Positions 7,698-14,608 of a stretch of DNA of 48,825 bases are shown here, piece after piece (within the stretch, counting starts at the first letter, position 1; the number at the start of each line of letters is the position of its first letter). Location: contig QXWR01000039.1 of NCBI GenBank assembly GCA_009911065.1, positions 1 to 48,825 of the forward strand. Reading direction: 5' to 3'. Under the pieces are notes generated by a model. That model ran no database searches. It was not told the DNA's origin and saw nothing but the letters and a program-made list of their open reading frames with translations. The position numbers and the translations under genes were made by a program. Source of the DNA: Clostridiaceae bacterium (GTDB taxonomy: Bacteria > Bacillota > Clostridia > Lachnospirales > Lachnospiraceae).

Positions 7698-9163
7698 AAG
7701 ATGTTAAATACATTAATACATCGGACATAGAAAAAGACGGCATAATTATTATTGGACAAAGCATTTTTAAAAAAATAGGGGTAAGTCCCAAAGTAAATAT
7801 CGAAGAATTATATAACATTACACTTCTTGATGATATTGAAGAAGCAGAAACAAAATTAGCAGAGTATGCAAATCATCATTTATTAAAAGATAATGAATAT
7901 TACTTATTTACCAAAGCTACTATATACGAAAAATTTCATCATTATGACTTGGCATTATATAATTATTCTCTTGCCTATAATGTCCAAAAGAATTTTTTGC
8001 TTGCTTATGAAGCTATTATTATACTTTATCTTCGAGGAATATATAAAATAGATGAACGTTTTAAAAATACGGTTTCTCTTTTGAAAAAAATAGATAGCGA
8101 TAATGAAACTTTGCAAATTGCAGAAGCATTAATTAATCTTCAAAACGGAAAAAATAAAAATGCAATTGATATATTTGAAAATATCATAGTACAAAGTAGT
8201 TCTGGCGCACATCGCGAATACATTTATAATAATTTAGCAAATGCTTATGAACGTTTGTATGAAAGTGAACCGTTAAACGATTATTTGTTATTGGCTGAAA
8301 AAAATTATAGGTTGTCAATAGAAGAAAATCCGAACTATTATCAAGCATCAAATAATTTATCCTTATTATATTTAATGAAACTATCGGATTTATCAAAAGC
8401 CCAAAATGCAATATCAGATTGTCTTGCTATTTTTCCCGAATATCATATGGGTTTAAATACACAAGGCCTAATATTTGAAGAACAGCGTGATTTTGAGAAA
8501 GCATTGGAATATTATATGAAATCTTATGAATGCTCAAAATCATATTCACCACCAATAAATCAAATAGGTCGTATTTTAGATTATGAATATAAAAATTCAT
8601 TATGCAAATTATACTATTTATTGGCATATGAAATTAATCCAAAATCAATGGTAAATTGTTTTAACTTAGGAAATTATTACAGAAAATATACTAACAATAC
8701 TGAAAAAGCAGAAGAACTGTTGACGTATGCGTTATCTGTACAACATAATAATATTTTGTGTAATATGGCTATGGGATTGCTTAAATATCAACTTGAAGAT
8801 TATATTTCAGCACGCGATTATTTTTCTTTTGCTTTAGCATATAACGCCGATTATATATGTGCATGTTTTTGTCTTGCTGTAAGCGAAATTAAAATTGGAA
8901 CAGATTATGTTAAAATAACTGATTTTCTCAATAGGTTTATGAAACAACATTCTTGTTTTTATATAGAACATCTAATTTCTGTATTAAAAAAGTCCAATGA
9001 GGATTTGAATGCTTATATAAACCATATTTTACAGGAATATATAGAATATGAATATGTTAATATTTCGGGTCAAATATCAAAGACACTTATTATAAATCCA
9101 TTAGTAAATATTAACGAAGCATATCAGTATATAGTTGATAATTTCTATTTTTTAAATGATTGA
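7652..9163 (+). CDS. TPR-repeat C-terminal part of the TIR gene, reached by a -1 frameshift at an A7 run
   Basis: This frame is open from 7604 to the stop at 9163 and has no ATG before about 8373; a TTG at 7949 is the earliest alternative start. It therefore reads best as the continuation of the TIR gene after a shift of -1 between 7604 and 7697, most simply at AAAAAAA (7646-7652). The product continues with AIYNDIREFLYLLKDVKYIN and then about 400 residues of helical TPR-like repeats (for example ALEYYMKSYECSKSY and NQIGRILDYEYKNS). The whole TIR-TPR protein would be about 645 residues. TPRs would serve as sensor or oligomerisation surface. It may be a pseudogene, a phase-variable gene, a programmed frameshift or a sequencing error. 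Confidence 0.7.
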   Translation: MEAIYNDIREFLYLLKDVKYINTSDIEKDGIIIIGQSIFKKIGVSPKVNIEELYNITLLDDIEEAETKLAEYANHHLLKDNEYYLFTKATIYEKFHHYDLALYNYSLAYNVQKNFLLAYEAIIILYLRGIYKIDERFKNTVSLLKKIDSDNETLQIAEALINLQNGKNKNAIDIFENIIVQSSSGAHREYIYNNLANAYERLYESEPLNDYLLLAEKNYRLSIEENPNYYQASNNLSLLYLMKLSDLSKAQNAISDCLAIFPEYHMGLNTQGLIFEEQRDFEKALEYYMKSYECSKSYSPPINQIGRILDYEYKNSLCKLYYLLAYEINPKSMVNCFNLGNYYRKYTNNTEKAEELLTYALSVQHNNILCNMAMGLLKYQLEDYISARDYFSFALAYNADYICACFCLAVSEIKIGTDYVKITDFLNRFMKQHSCFYIEHLISVLKKSNEDLNAYINHILQEYIEYEYVNISGQISKTLIINPLVNINEAYQYIVDNFYFLND

Positions 9164-9204
9164 TTACTATCTGAAATAACGGTAATTTCTTGATATATAA
9201 AAAA

Positions 9205-9247
9205 CAGGAAACAACATACTTGTTGTAAGTGTGTGCTTCCTGCTTTT
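9205..9247 (+). terminator. Terminator after the TIR-TPR gene
   Basis: CAGGAA (9205-9210) and ACAACA (9211-9216) pair with TTCCTG (9237-9242) and TGTTGT (9221-9226), leaving a bulge on the right arm, followed by CTTTT. It lies 40 bases after the stop codon. Confidence 0.45.
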
Positions 9248-9511
9248 GCACCCTGTTTGTCCGTGTTGATGATAAGTTAGTTGGTATACTTCCTTATCAC
9301 CGTGAAACTAAGGTTTTCCGGGGTTTTCTTATACCCAGACAAGCAGATATAGTTTGACCGGATTTGATACAGCGAGAACCATTTTCACCCAATTTTTAGT
9401 GGTTAAATATAGGACAACCACAACCCAGTTTTTGGGGTATTTCATAGGCGATTTTTACTCCCTATCTCCCTTCGATTTATCCGAGAACAGTTTGGCTGAA
9501 TTTGAAATAGG

Positions 9512-9554
9512 GCTACCGCAATCCCACTGGCCTTAGCCGGTGGGTTAAGGTAGC
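9512..9554. repeat. Two-level inverted repeat (structured element) in a gene-free stretch
   Basis: An outer stem GCTACC/GGTAGC (9512-9517, 9549-9554) encloses an internal loop and a nine-pair inner stem CCCACTGGC/GCCGGTGGG (9523-9531, 9536-9544) with a four-base loop. The stretch 9248-9654 around it has no convincing gene. Such a structure could be an end of a transposon of the IS200/IS605 kind, a transfer-origin hairpin or a small RNA; the sequence does not decide. Confidence 0.4.
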
Positions 9555-9654
9555 TAAAAGTGGCGGTTTGTGTTATACTTACGTCATGAGAACATGGAAA
9601 TCTAAAAACAGGCGCAAATTCAGCTGTCCGGCATGGAGGTATCGCTGGTAAACG

Positions 9655-10090
9655 CTATGAGCCGGGAAACGATTCTTGGATCTGCAAATATCCCATTACA
9701 TAAGGGTCCTTCATTGTTTTTTCATATTCCGGTTTTAGCTTAATAGTCTGGATTTCTTTTGCCACAAGCAATTTATCCTGACTGGCTATAATACATTGAT
9801 AGTACATTGTATTGATTTGCAGTTCCAGTTGCTGGACACTCCACACAGATTTTGCACATTCTTCTGCATAGAAAGTCCTTACTTGTTCATCCTGAACACG
9901 CATCAAAAGTCGATAATGGGACCAGCTTAATTCGGCACACACTGTGTGCCGAATTGGAAACAGGCAGTAAAACTGAAACATCGCCCAGAGATTACGGACT
10001 GTAAAACCCTTTCCAAACTCCTGCCGCTGGGATAAATCCTCCAGATCAGCGTCATAAATCCGCCCTGTTTTAAGTCTTGAAATAACCCGA
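9655..10090 (-). pseudogene. DUF1016 remnant 2, fused to a mobilization-gene tail
   Basis: Reading the minus strand from 10,090, a fragment like the one at 6465-6573 (TGRIYDADLEDLSQRQ) runs directly into a DUF1016 middle section: EFGKGFTVRNLWAMFQFY, ELSWSHYRLL, FYAEECAKSVWSVQQLE and KPEYEKTMKDPYVMGYL. It ends in an unrelated FPGS stop. Both the N-terminus and the nuclease domain are missing, so this is a dead piece. It is a different DUF1016 lineage from the copy at 5237 and close to the third copy at 11,331. Confidence 0.65.
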
Positions 10091-10101
10091 TAAATACAAA
10101 A

Positions 10102-10722
10102 TTATTTACTGAATCTAATAACAAGAGTTTCTTGCAATGGATACTGAAAAGTTTCGTTTCCCCACGGCATTTCTACCCTCAACATTCCATTTACTATATC
10201 AGTAAACAAAAATGTACCAACATCTGTTTTTTCTTCTTTCCAATCATCAGAAGGATAAACAAGAATAGTATGTCTATCCAGACTAAAAGTTTCCAGAGTA
10301 AGTAAATTCAACTCACCAAATGTGTAATACATATCTCCGTTTTCATCCGTTTCCGCATTTTCCTTATACCATGAACCTGTACGAAAAGTCTGAATTAAAA
10401 TTTTCTCGTTATCTGTAAAACCGTAGTTGGCATATTCTCCATACAAATAATCAGAATCATATAAAAATTTGAACTGATAATCCACGATTTCAAACAACGC
10501 AAACCCTTCTTCGCTCTCACCCGAAAAATAAGAAAAAATCACATATTTTTCAGATGGTGATAGCAGTAATGAACCACCGCCATAACCACCAGAAGGACAT
10601 GGGAATTGAAATATATCTTTTATTTTATCATTTGAAACTAAAGACAACGTAATGTCATCCTCATCTTGTAGAATAATTTTACTGCCGTCTGCTAAGGTCA
10701 CAAGATTTACTAAATCATCCAT
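10102..10722 (-). CDS. Hypothetical cytoplasmic protein, beta-propeller-like
   Basis: This 206-residue protein starts MDDLVNLVTLADGSKI after a perfect GGAGGT; a longer frame to 10,782 lacks a ribosome site. It is acidic, with many aromatic-rich strands (LLLSPSEKYVIFSYFSGE, LFEIVDYQFKFLYDSDYLYG, FGELNLLTLETFSLDR) suggestive of a short beta-propeller or immunity-protein-like fold. There is no signal peptide or membrane segment. Free-standing proteins like this in mobile regions are often immunity proteins of polymorphic toxins or orphan cargo, but I recognise no family. It lies alone between two DUF1016 remnants and appears intact. Confidence 0.7.
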   Translation of the reverse strand: MDDLVNLVTLADGSKIILQDEDDITLSLVSNDKIKDIFQFPCPSGGYGGGSLLLSPSEKYVIFSYFSGESEEGFALFEIVDYQFKFLYDSDYLYGEYANYGFTDNEKILIQTFRTGSWYKENAETDENGDMYYTFGELNLLTLETFSLDRHTILVYPSDDWKEEKTDVGTFLFTDIVNGMLRVEMPWGNETFQYPLQETLVIRFSK

Positions 10723-10978
10723 AAAGGATATACCTCCAATTCCATATTTGTCGGCTGATATGCTAACACAAGTATAGCACAACTATTCGCTGAAAACAAT
10801 TCCTGTTCTATATCCGTTCCAACTATCCAGACAGTCAAAGGACGAGTAGTATTTTTTCACAAAGAGCGCGAAAAAATCTCCACTTTTAAACCGTCTGCAC
10901 TACTGCGGCGGCTGTCGGTAGGTTTTGCGGTGGCTCTGCCTTCGCGCCCCTGACCTCTCCCAAAGAACAGAAGGGAGT

Positions 10979-11035
10979 GTTACGCAATAGGGCTTCTAAA
11001 GGCTTGATTTTCAAGGCGTTGCAGACGCGAAAATC
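10979..11035 (+). other. Candidate origin of transfer (oriT) upstream of mobC-like genes
   Basis: GTTACGCAATAG (10,979-10,990) is followed by an inverted repeat: GATTTTC (11,006-11,012) with GAAAATC (11,029-11,035), and inside it GCGT with ACGC. A nick-type core beside a hairpin, a short distance upstream of a small gene and a MobC-like gene, is where MOB-type elements carry oriT. The rest of 10,783-11,065 has no gene. The assignment is inferred from layout. Confidence 0.4.
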
Positions 11036-11065
11036 CACAGGATAAGAGTTTTATACTACCTATCC

Positions 11066-11203
11066 ATGAAAACGACTTCTAACCGTCTACAGGCGCGCAA
11101 AGCCCTTCAAACCCCGGAGAAAGGCTCTGTCCTGCAAAAGCTCAAACAGGAGTCGCCGGAACACAAACCCGCCGCCCCTAAGAAGCGGGAACCGGAACGA
11201 TGA
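11066..11203 (+). CDS. Small mobilization-module protein
   Basis: This 45-residue basic peptide begins MKTTSNRLQARKALQTPEKG and ends KREPER. It shares QTPEKGSVL and the following Lys/Glu-rich residues with the C-terminus of the 6579-6992 protein. Its stop overlaps the start of the MobC-like gene (ATGA), so the pair is coupled. It could be a complete small gene or a shortened version of the longer protein. Confidence 0.45.
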   Translation: MKTTSNRLQARKALQTPEKGSVLQKLKQESPEHKPAAPKKREPER

Positions 11204-11379
11204 GCGTGGCAAAGAGGAAACGGGAGGTACAGGTGAATTTCCGGGTTTCACCGGAGGAGCTGGCTTTGATTGAGCAGAAAATGTTCCAGCTTGGGACAGT
11301 CAACTGGGAAGCCTATCTGCGGAAAATGACCGAGCCGAGTATGGAAAGAAGCTGCTGCAATATTTGTCTGAACAGCTGA
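11200..11379 (+). pseudogene. MobC-like mobilization accessory protein, truncated
   Basis: From ATG the frame reads KRKREVQVNFRVSPEELALI and then QKMFQLGTVNWEAYLRKM, the ribbon-helix-helix N-terminus of MobC-type relaxosome proteins. Homology stops after LRKM (about 11,330), where a DUF1016 segment begins in another frame. The reading frame then ends at 11,379 after 59 residues, about half of the usual 110-130. This marks a junction between the mobilization module and DUF1016 DNA. Confidence 0.6.
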
Positions 11380-11745
11380 CTGCTGAATTTGGAAAGGGTT
11401 TTAGTGCTCAGGGATTACGCAATACGCGGCAATTTACCACACCTTTCCAATTCGCTCCACAGTATGGAGCGAATTGAGCTGGTCCCACTATCGGCTTTGA
11501 TGCGTGTGCCAGACAAGCAGGCAAGGACTTTCTATGCGGAAGAATGTGCAAAATCTGCGTGGAGTGTCCGACAACTGGAACGGCAGATCAATACAATGTA
11601 CTATCAACGTATTTTAGCCAGTCAGGATAAATCGCTTGTAGCAAAAGAAATCCAGACTACCGAGCCAAAACCGGAATATGAAAAAATAATCAATCACGCC
11701 TTTGTGGTCTGCACCCATATCCATAATCACATCATCTGGAACCTA
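11331..11745 (+). pseudogene. DUF1016 remnant 3 with frameshifts, running into a relaxase scrap
   Basis: The segment reads AEYGKKLLQYLSEQLTAEFG, then, after single-base losses in T runs near 11,436 and 11,486, FPIRSTVWSELSWSHYRL, MRVPDKQARTFYAEECAKSA and KPEYEKII. At about 11,697 it switches to NHAFVVCTHIHNHIIWN, whose HIHNHI motif is the metal-binding motif of MobA/VirD2 relaxases. The relaxase match is only 17 residues and lacks the usual residues between CTH and HIHN. Nothing here can make a working nuclease or relaxase. Confidence 0.65.
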
Positions 11746-11751
11746 TTTTTC

Positions 11752-12351
11752 TCAATAGAAATTGAATGTACCACTTGTTATCAATCTGTTTCCAGCTGCA
11801 TAGATACCCTCAGTGAACAAGGGGACACTCGCCCCTTGTTCACTGAGGGTATCCGCATCGAATGTAACAATTAAAGGAGAATCCGTTTTTGTAAGGGCAT
11901 GGTTTAAGTTCCCGGCTTTTGCCAGTTTGTTGTCCGATAAACCCAAATAACCTATCCCCATATCCCGCGCCAGTCGGGCGACCGCCGGACGGTCATTATC
12001 GTCACAGAGATAAATATGTACTTTCGATTTGTCAGGATAGTCCATATGTATGCAGCCGTTTACGGTCTTAAACAATAGATCGGTGTCTTCACTGTGGGTC
12101 GCTATCAATACATCAACATGGGGATAATCCGTTTCAGGTATAACCGGGAAGTCTGTTTTATTTTCTTTGCTCATACAAATATAATGAATGACTGCTTCTA
12201 ACACGCTGATAAACTCTGCGGAAAATAGTGCGATTCCAGCTGCCAGGAATACAATGCCAGCTTCCAGAGGCATAGTAAAAAATAACCTCCATAAGATATA
12301 GATTATTGATGTTATAGTCATTAACCAAAACCATACTTTTCTCTTTTTCAT
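11752..12351 (-). pseudogene. Cellulose-synthase-like GT2 glycosyltransferase, 3'-truncated
   Basis: The frame starts MKKRKVWFWLMTITSII after GGAGCGAGGG and has two N-terminal membrane helices. The start of a BcsA-type GT2 domain follows: HVDVLIATHSEDTDLLFKTV, then HIYLCDDNDRP, KAGNLNHAL and VTFDAD, the first DxD. Directly after DAD the sequence becomes part of a 22-bp inverted repeat and then unrelated residues up to a stop at 11,752. About two thirds of the enzyme, including the catalytic TED and QxxRW motifs and the exit channel, are gone. It cannot be active. Confidence 0.75.
11803..11853. repeat. Perfect 22-bp inverted repeat at the GT2 break point
   Basis: The 22 bases at 11,803-11,824 are repeated exactly as their reverse complement at 11,832-11,853, with a seven-base spacer. 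The hairpin sits where GT2 homology ends and replaces the sequence after the DAD motif. Perfect arms with a short loop point to a fold-back event during rearrangement, or a terminator-like hairpin without a T run. Confidence 0.7.
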
Positions 12352-12700
12352 AACCCTCGCTCCATTCATCTCGGTTCGCTTTCGTATTGTAGAACCAATT
12401 TAACAGAAATGAAAAACATCGCCACAAAAACAGTTTCACTCTGCATAGGGACTCCGTCTTTGGATTGTCAGAAGGTCTGTTCTGGCCGTCAGGATTGTTG
12501 ATTACAAAAATTTCGCCATAGGCATAGGGATCTTCTTCTGCCGGGATACGTTTTTCCGATAAACCCGTTGTTTCCTCGCTTACGGGCTGCAAAACCTCCG
12601 GAAACTGGTATGCATTCACTTGAAAAACAGATACAATCCAACCTGCGGCAAACAGAAAAACAATCAGAATAAGGGCAATCGGTTTCTCTTTTCCCTTCAT
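12158..12700 (-). pseudogene. Membrane or secreted protein fragment, out-of-frame tail
   Basis: The N-terminus (MKGKEKPIALILIVFLFAAG) is a membrane anchor or signal peptide, followed by a Pro/Glu-rich stretch (YQFPEVLQPVSEETTGLSEK). The ATG directly follows the DUF4956 stop, so it is the next gene of that cluster. After about residue 105 it overlaps the GT2 gene out of frame for some 190 bases, which is not natural. The true C-terminus has been lost, by deletion or frameshift near 12,380. In related clusters the gene at this place can encode a CotH-like or exopolysaccharide accessory protein; I cannot assign it. Confidence 0.5.
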
Positions 12701-13384
12701 TTATCTGCTCATCTCCTCGTTTTGACATACCATATTTACGCGGTATACACCATCAATATCAGTCAGGCTCTCAATGGGATCGATCCCATTCCTCTTGCCT
12801 GCCTCTATTATCCTGGAGGAAAGCTCATAAATATATTCAAGCTGTCCTTTGGTGTGGTTTGCAACCCGCAGAGAAGCTTTTCCTTTGTATTGCTGCAGAA
12901 TCAACTTTTCAATTTCCTTTGCACATTCCTCTCTATCTGCATGGATAATCAACAAATATCGATCATTGGATTTTACGCTTCCCATAAACAGCAGCATCAA
13001 AAAGATGAAACCTGTTCCAATAGCGCCCAGCGCATAATAGGACACCCCGCAGCAGATACCTACAGCGATACACCAGAAGATATAAGTGGTATCTCTGGAA
13101 TCCTTAATAGCTGTACGAAAACGTACAATAGAAAGCGCGCCCACCATACCAAGGGACAGGGCAATATTATTTCCAATCACATTCATAATCATCGTTGTGA
13201 CCATCGTCAGCATCAATAATGATACATTAAATTTTGCGCTGTACACTGCACCTGAATGGGAAAAACGATAGGAAAGAAAAATCACAAGTCCCAAAGCCAA
13301 TGCAACGGCCATATTTAAAGCGATCTGTTCTGCAGTAAGTTCTTGTACAACGTCCCTTGAATACTGCATCATAAACTCTTTCAT
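12701..13384 (-). CDS. DUF4956 membrane protein
   Basis: This 227-residue protein has three or four membrane helices in the first half (for example LNMAVALALGLVIFLSYRF, TMVTTMIMNVIGNNIALSLG) and the family motif LGMVGALSIVRFRTAIKDSRD. A soluble C-terminal domain of about 80 residues follows. The start has GGAGGT at ideal distance. DUF4956 proteins usually sit beside VTC-domain proteins, as here, and are thought to be membrane partners in a polyphosphate- or polysaccharide-related system, though the biochemical role is not established. It looks intact, but the genes on both sides are broken, so its pathway is probably dead. Confidence 0.82.
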   Translation of the reverse strand: MKEFMMQYSRDVVQELTAEQIALNMAVALALGLVIFLSYRFSHSGAVYSAKFNVSLLMLTMVTTMIMNVIGNNIALSLGMVGALSIVRFRTAIKDSRDTTYIFWCIAVGICCGVSYYALGAIGTGFIFLMLLFMGSVKSNDRYLLIIHADREECAKEIEKLILQQYKGKASLRVANHTKGQLEYIYELSSRIIEAGKRNGIDPIESLTDIDGVYRVNMVCQNEEMSR

Positions 13385-13418
13385 TTTGAATACCTCCAGT
13401 GTTAAACTATTTTTTCGG

Positions 13419-14069
13419 TTATGCCCCTAAAAGCTGACGGGACATCGCATATTTGCTGACTGCCAGTTCCGATGAATCTGCAAACTCTAACATTTTTTTG
13501 ATATTTTCTAACAAAAAACCATTATATTTTACTTCCAGTATAGGTTCTTTCCATACCGGAATCAGCGTTAAATCCCTTTTGAAAAAATTTTCAAAATGAT
13601 AGTTTGCTCCAATTTCAGAATCAAACGTGATCCGGATCTCATTGCTGTTTTCTGCAAACGCGATCCGATGGTATTCCACAATACATTTTGGTCGATAAAT
13701 CCCTGTTTCCATCAGCTGATAAAATTTCATCGCCAGTTCAGAATCCAGATTTGCTAACCCGCTATAATTGCCCATGATCATCTCTTCCGCCAGATGTCTT
13801 GTAATAATAAGGGATTTTTTCCTTTGGGCAGCTCCCTGTTTTTGTTTTAACTCTAATTTTGCGTTATGCTGACCAGGGGAATAAATTCGCAGCCTTATTT
13901 TTTTCCGGGACTCCAACCCATTGATCTTATCAAAGTAATCATCATCGTAAATACTGTCAAAGTATAAAGAGCGTACCAAATATCCCCCAATATCGCTGTT
14001 TGCATCCGTTTTCATAATTGACGATAAGCGATGAAGCAGTACATTCTGCTGCGCCGTTATCGGACACAC
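13419..14069 (-). pseudogene. VTC-domain protein, 5'-truncated
   Basis: Residues typical of the VTC fold are present: YLVRSLYFDSIYDDDYFDK, RKKIRLRIYSPGQ, KLELKQKQG, KCIVEYHRIAF, RITFDSEIG and ILEVKYNG. These carry most of the basic and acidic lining of the tunnel that binds phosphate chains. Homology begins at about 14,069 with FVCPITAQQNVLL; the first strand with the RxExK motif is missing and replaced by unrelated residues. In related bacteria this gene heads a VTC-DUF4956-polysaccharide cluster. With the first strand lost it is probably inactive. Confidence 0.72.
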
Positions 14070-14122
14070 AAAAAGGCGCGTCACGCCCACGGAAAAACCA
14101 TGGACACAACACGCCCGTTTGC

Positions 14123-14329
14123 CTAAAATGAAAATAATTTTGGACAACAGAAAAAGACAGACTTCTTTCTGTCTGCCGAATACAGCCATACCCCATTCCC
14201 AAACCTCTTAATGTTAAGTTGACTTAAAGCAATCGTCCAAATTGAATTAAATTTGTTTTCCCTGGCCACAGGAATACAAATAACACAATCGGTTGTCACA
14301 TTATCAACATCATATATTTCAACTGACAT
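14123..14329 (-). CDS. Small ORF of unknown function, probably a truncated gene
   Basis: This 68-residue frame starts MSVEIYDVDNVTTDCVICIP after a good AGGAG site. Its 3' part runs through a terminator-like hairpin (14,151-14,173), which a normal gene would not do, so the native C-terminus was likely lost at the junction with the VTC remnant. No family is recognised. Confidence 0.35.
   Translation of the reverse strand: MSVEIYDVDNVTTDCVICIPVARENKFNSIWTIALSQLNIKRFGNGVWLYSADRKKSVFFCCPKLFSF
14151..14173 (-). terminator. Terminator-like hairpin, minus strand
   Basis: GACAGA (14,156-14,161) pairs with TCTGTC (14,168-14,173) around a six-base loop. On the minus strand it is followed by five Ts. 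The stem is short, so the call is tentative. Confidence 0.4.
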
Positions 14330-14473
14330 TAAACTCCTTTGTAAAGCAAATGTTTTTTACAATATTTATTTTTAAGATTTATTTTTAAGACACGCTTTAT
14401 TACTTAAAATGAATGAAACAAAGTGCTGGTGCTTCTGCTTCATGTTTAAAATGTGTTGAAATACAAGAAACAG

Positions 14474-14489
14474 GTGCAGATGGCGGGAA
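14474..14489. mobile_element. Possible fragment of the small inverted-repeat element
   Basis: Sixteen bases (GTGCAGATGGCGGGAA) match exactly the reverse complement of 48,418-48,433 in the full element, and an ATTTTCAG follows after a gap. The rest of 14,330-14,608 has no gene; it carries a TATAAT at 14,523-14,528 that may be the -10 of fapA, without a well-spaced -35. Confidence 0.35.
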
Positions 14490-14608
14490 AGCAGTTTACA
14501 GCACATTTTCAGTGTGATAAGATATAATAAGGATAAAAAGAGGTTTCCTGTGAATGGTTACGATTTATCTTTATTAAAAAAAGTTTTATTTAGAAAGGAG
14601 AGGAAAAT

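Noticed and set aside
9354..9536. 60-residue plus-strand ORF in the 9.3 kb gap
   Set aside because: It lacks a ribosome site and overlaps the structured inverted repeat; the stretch reads as non-coding debris.
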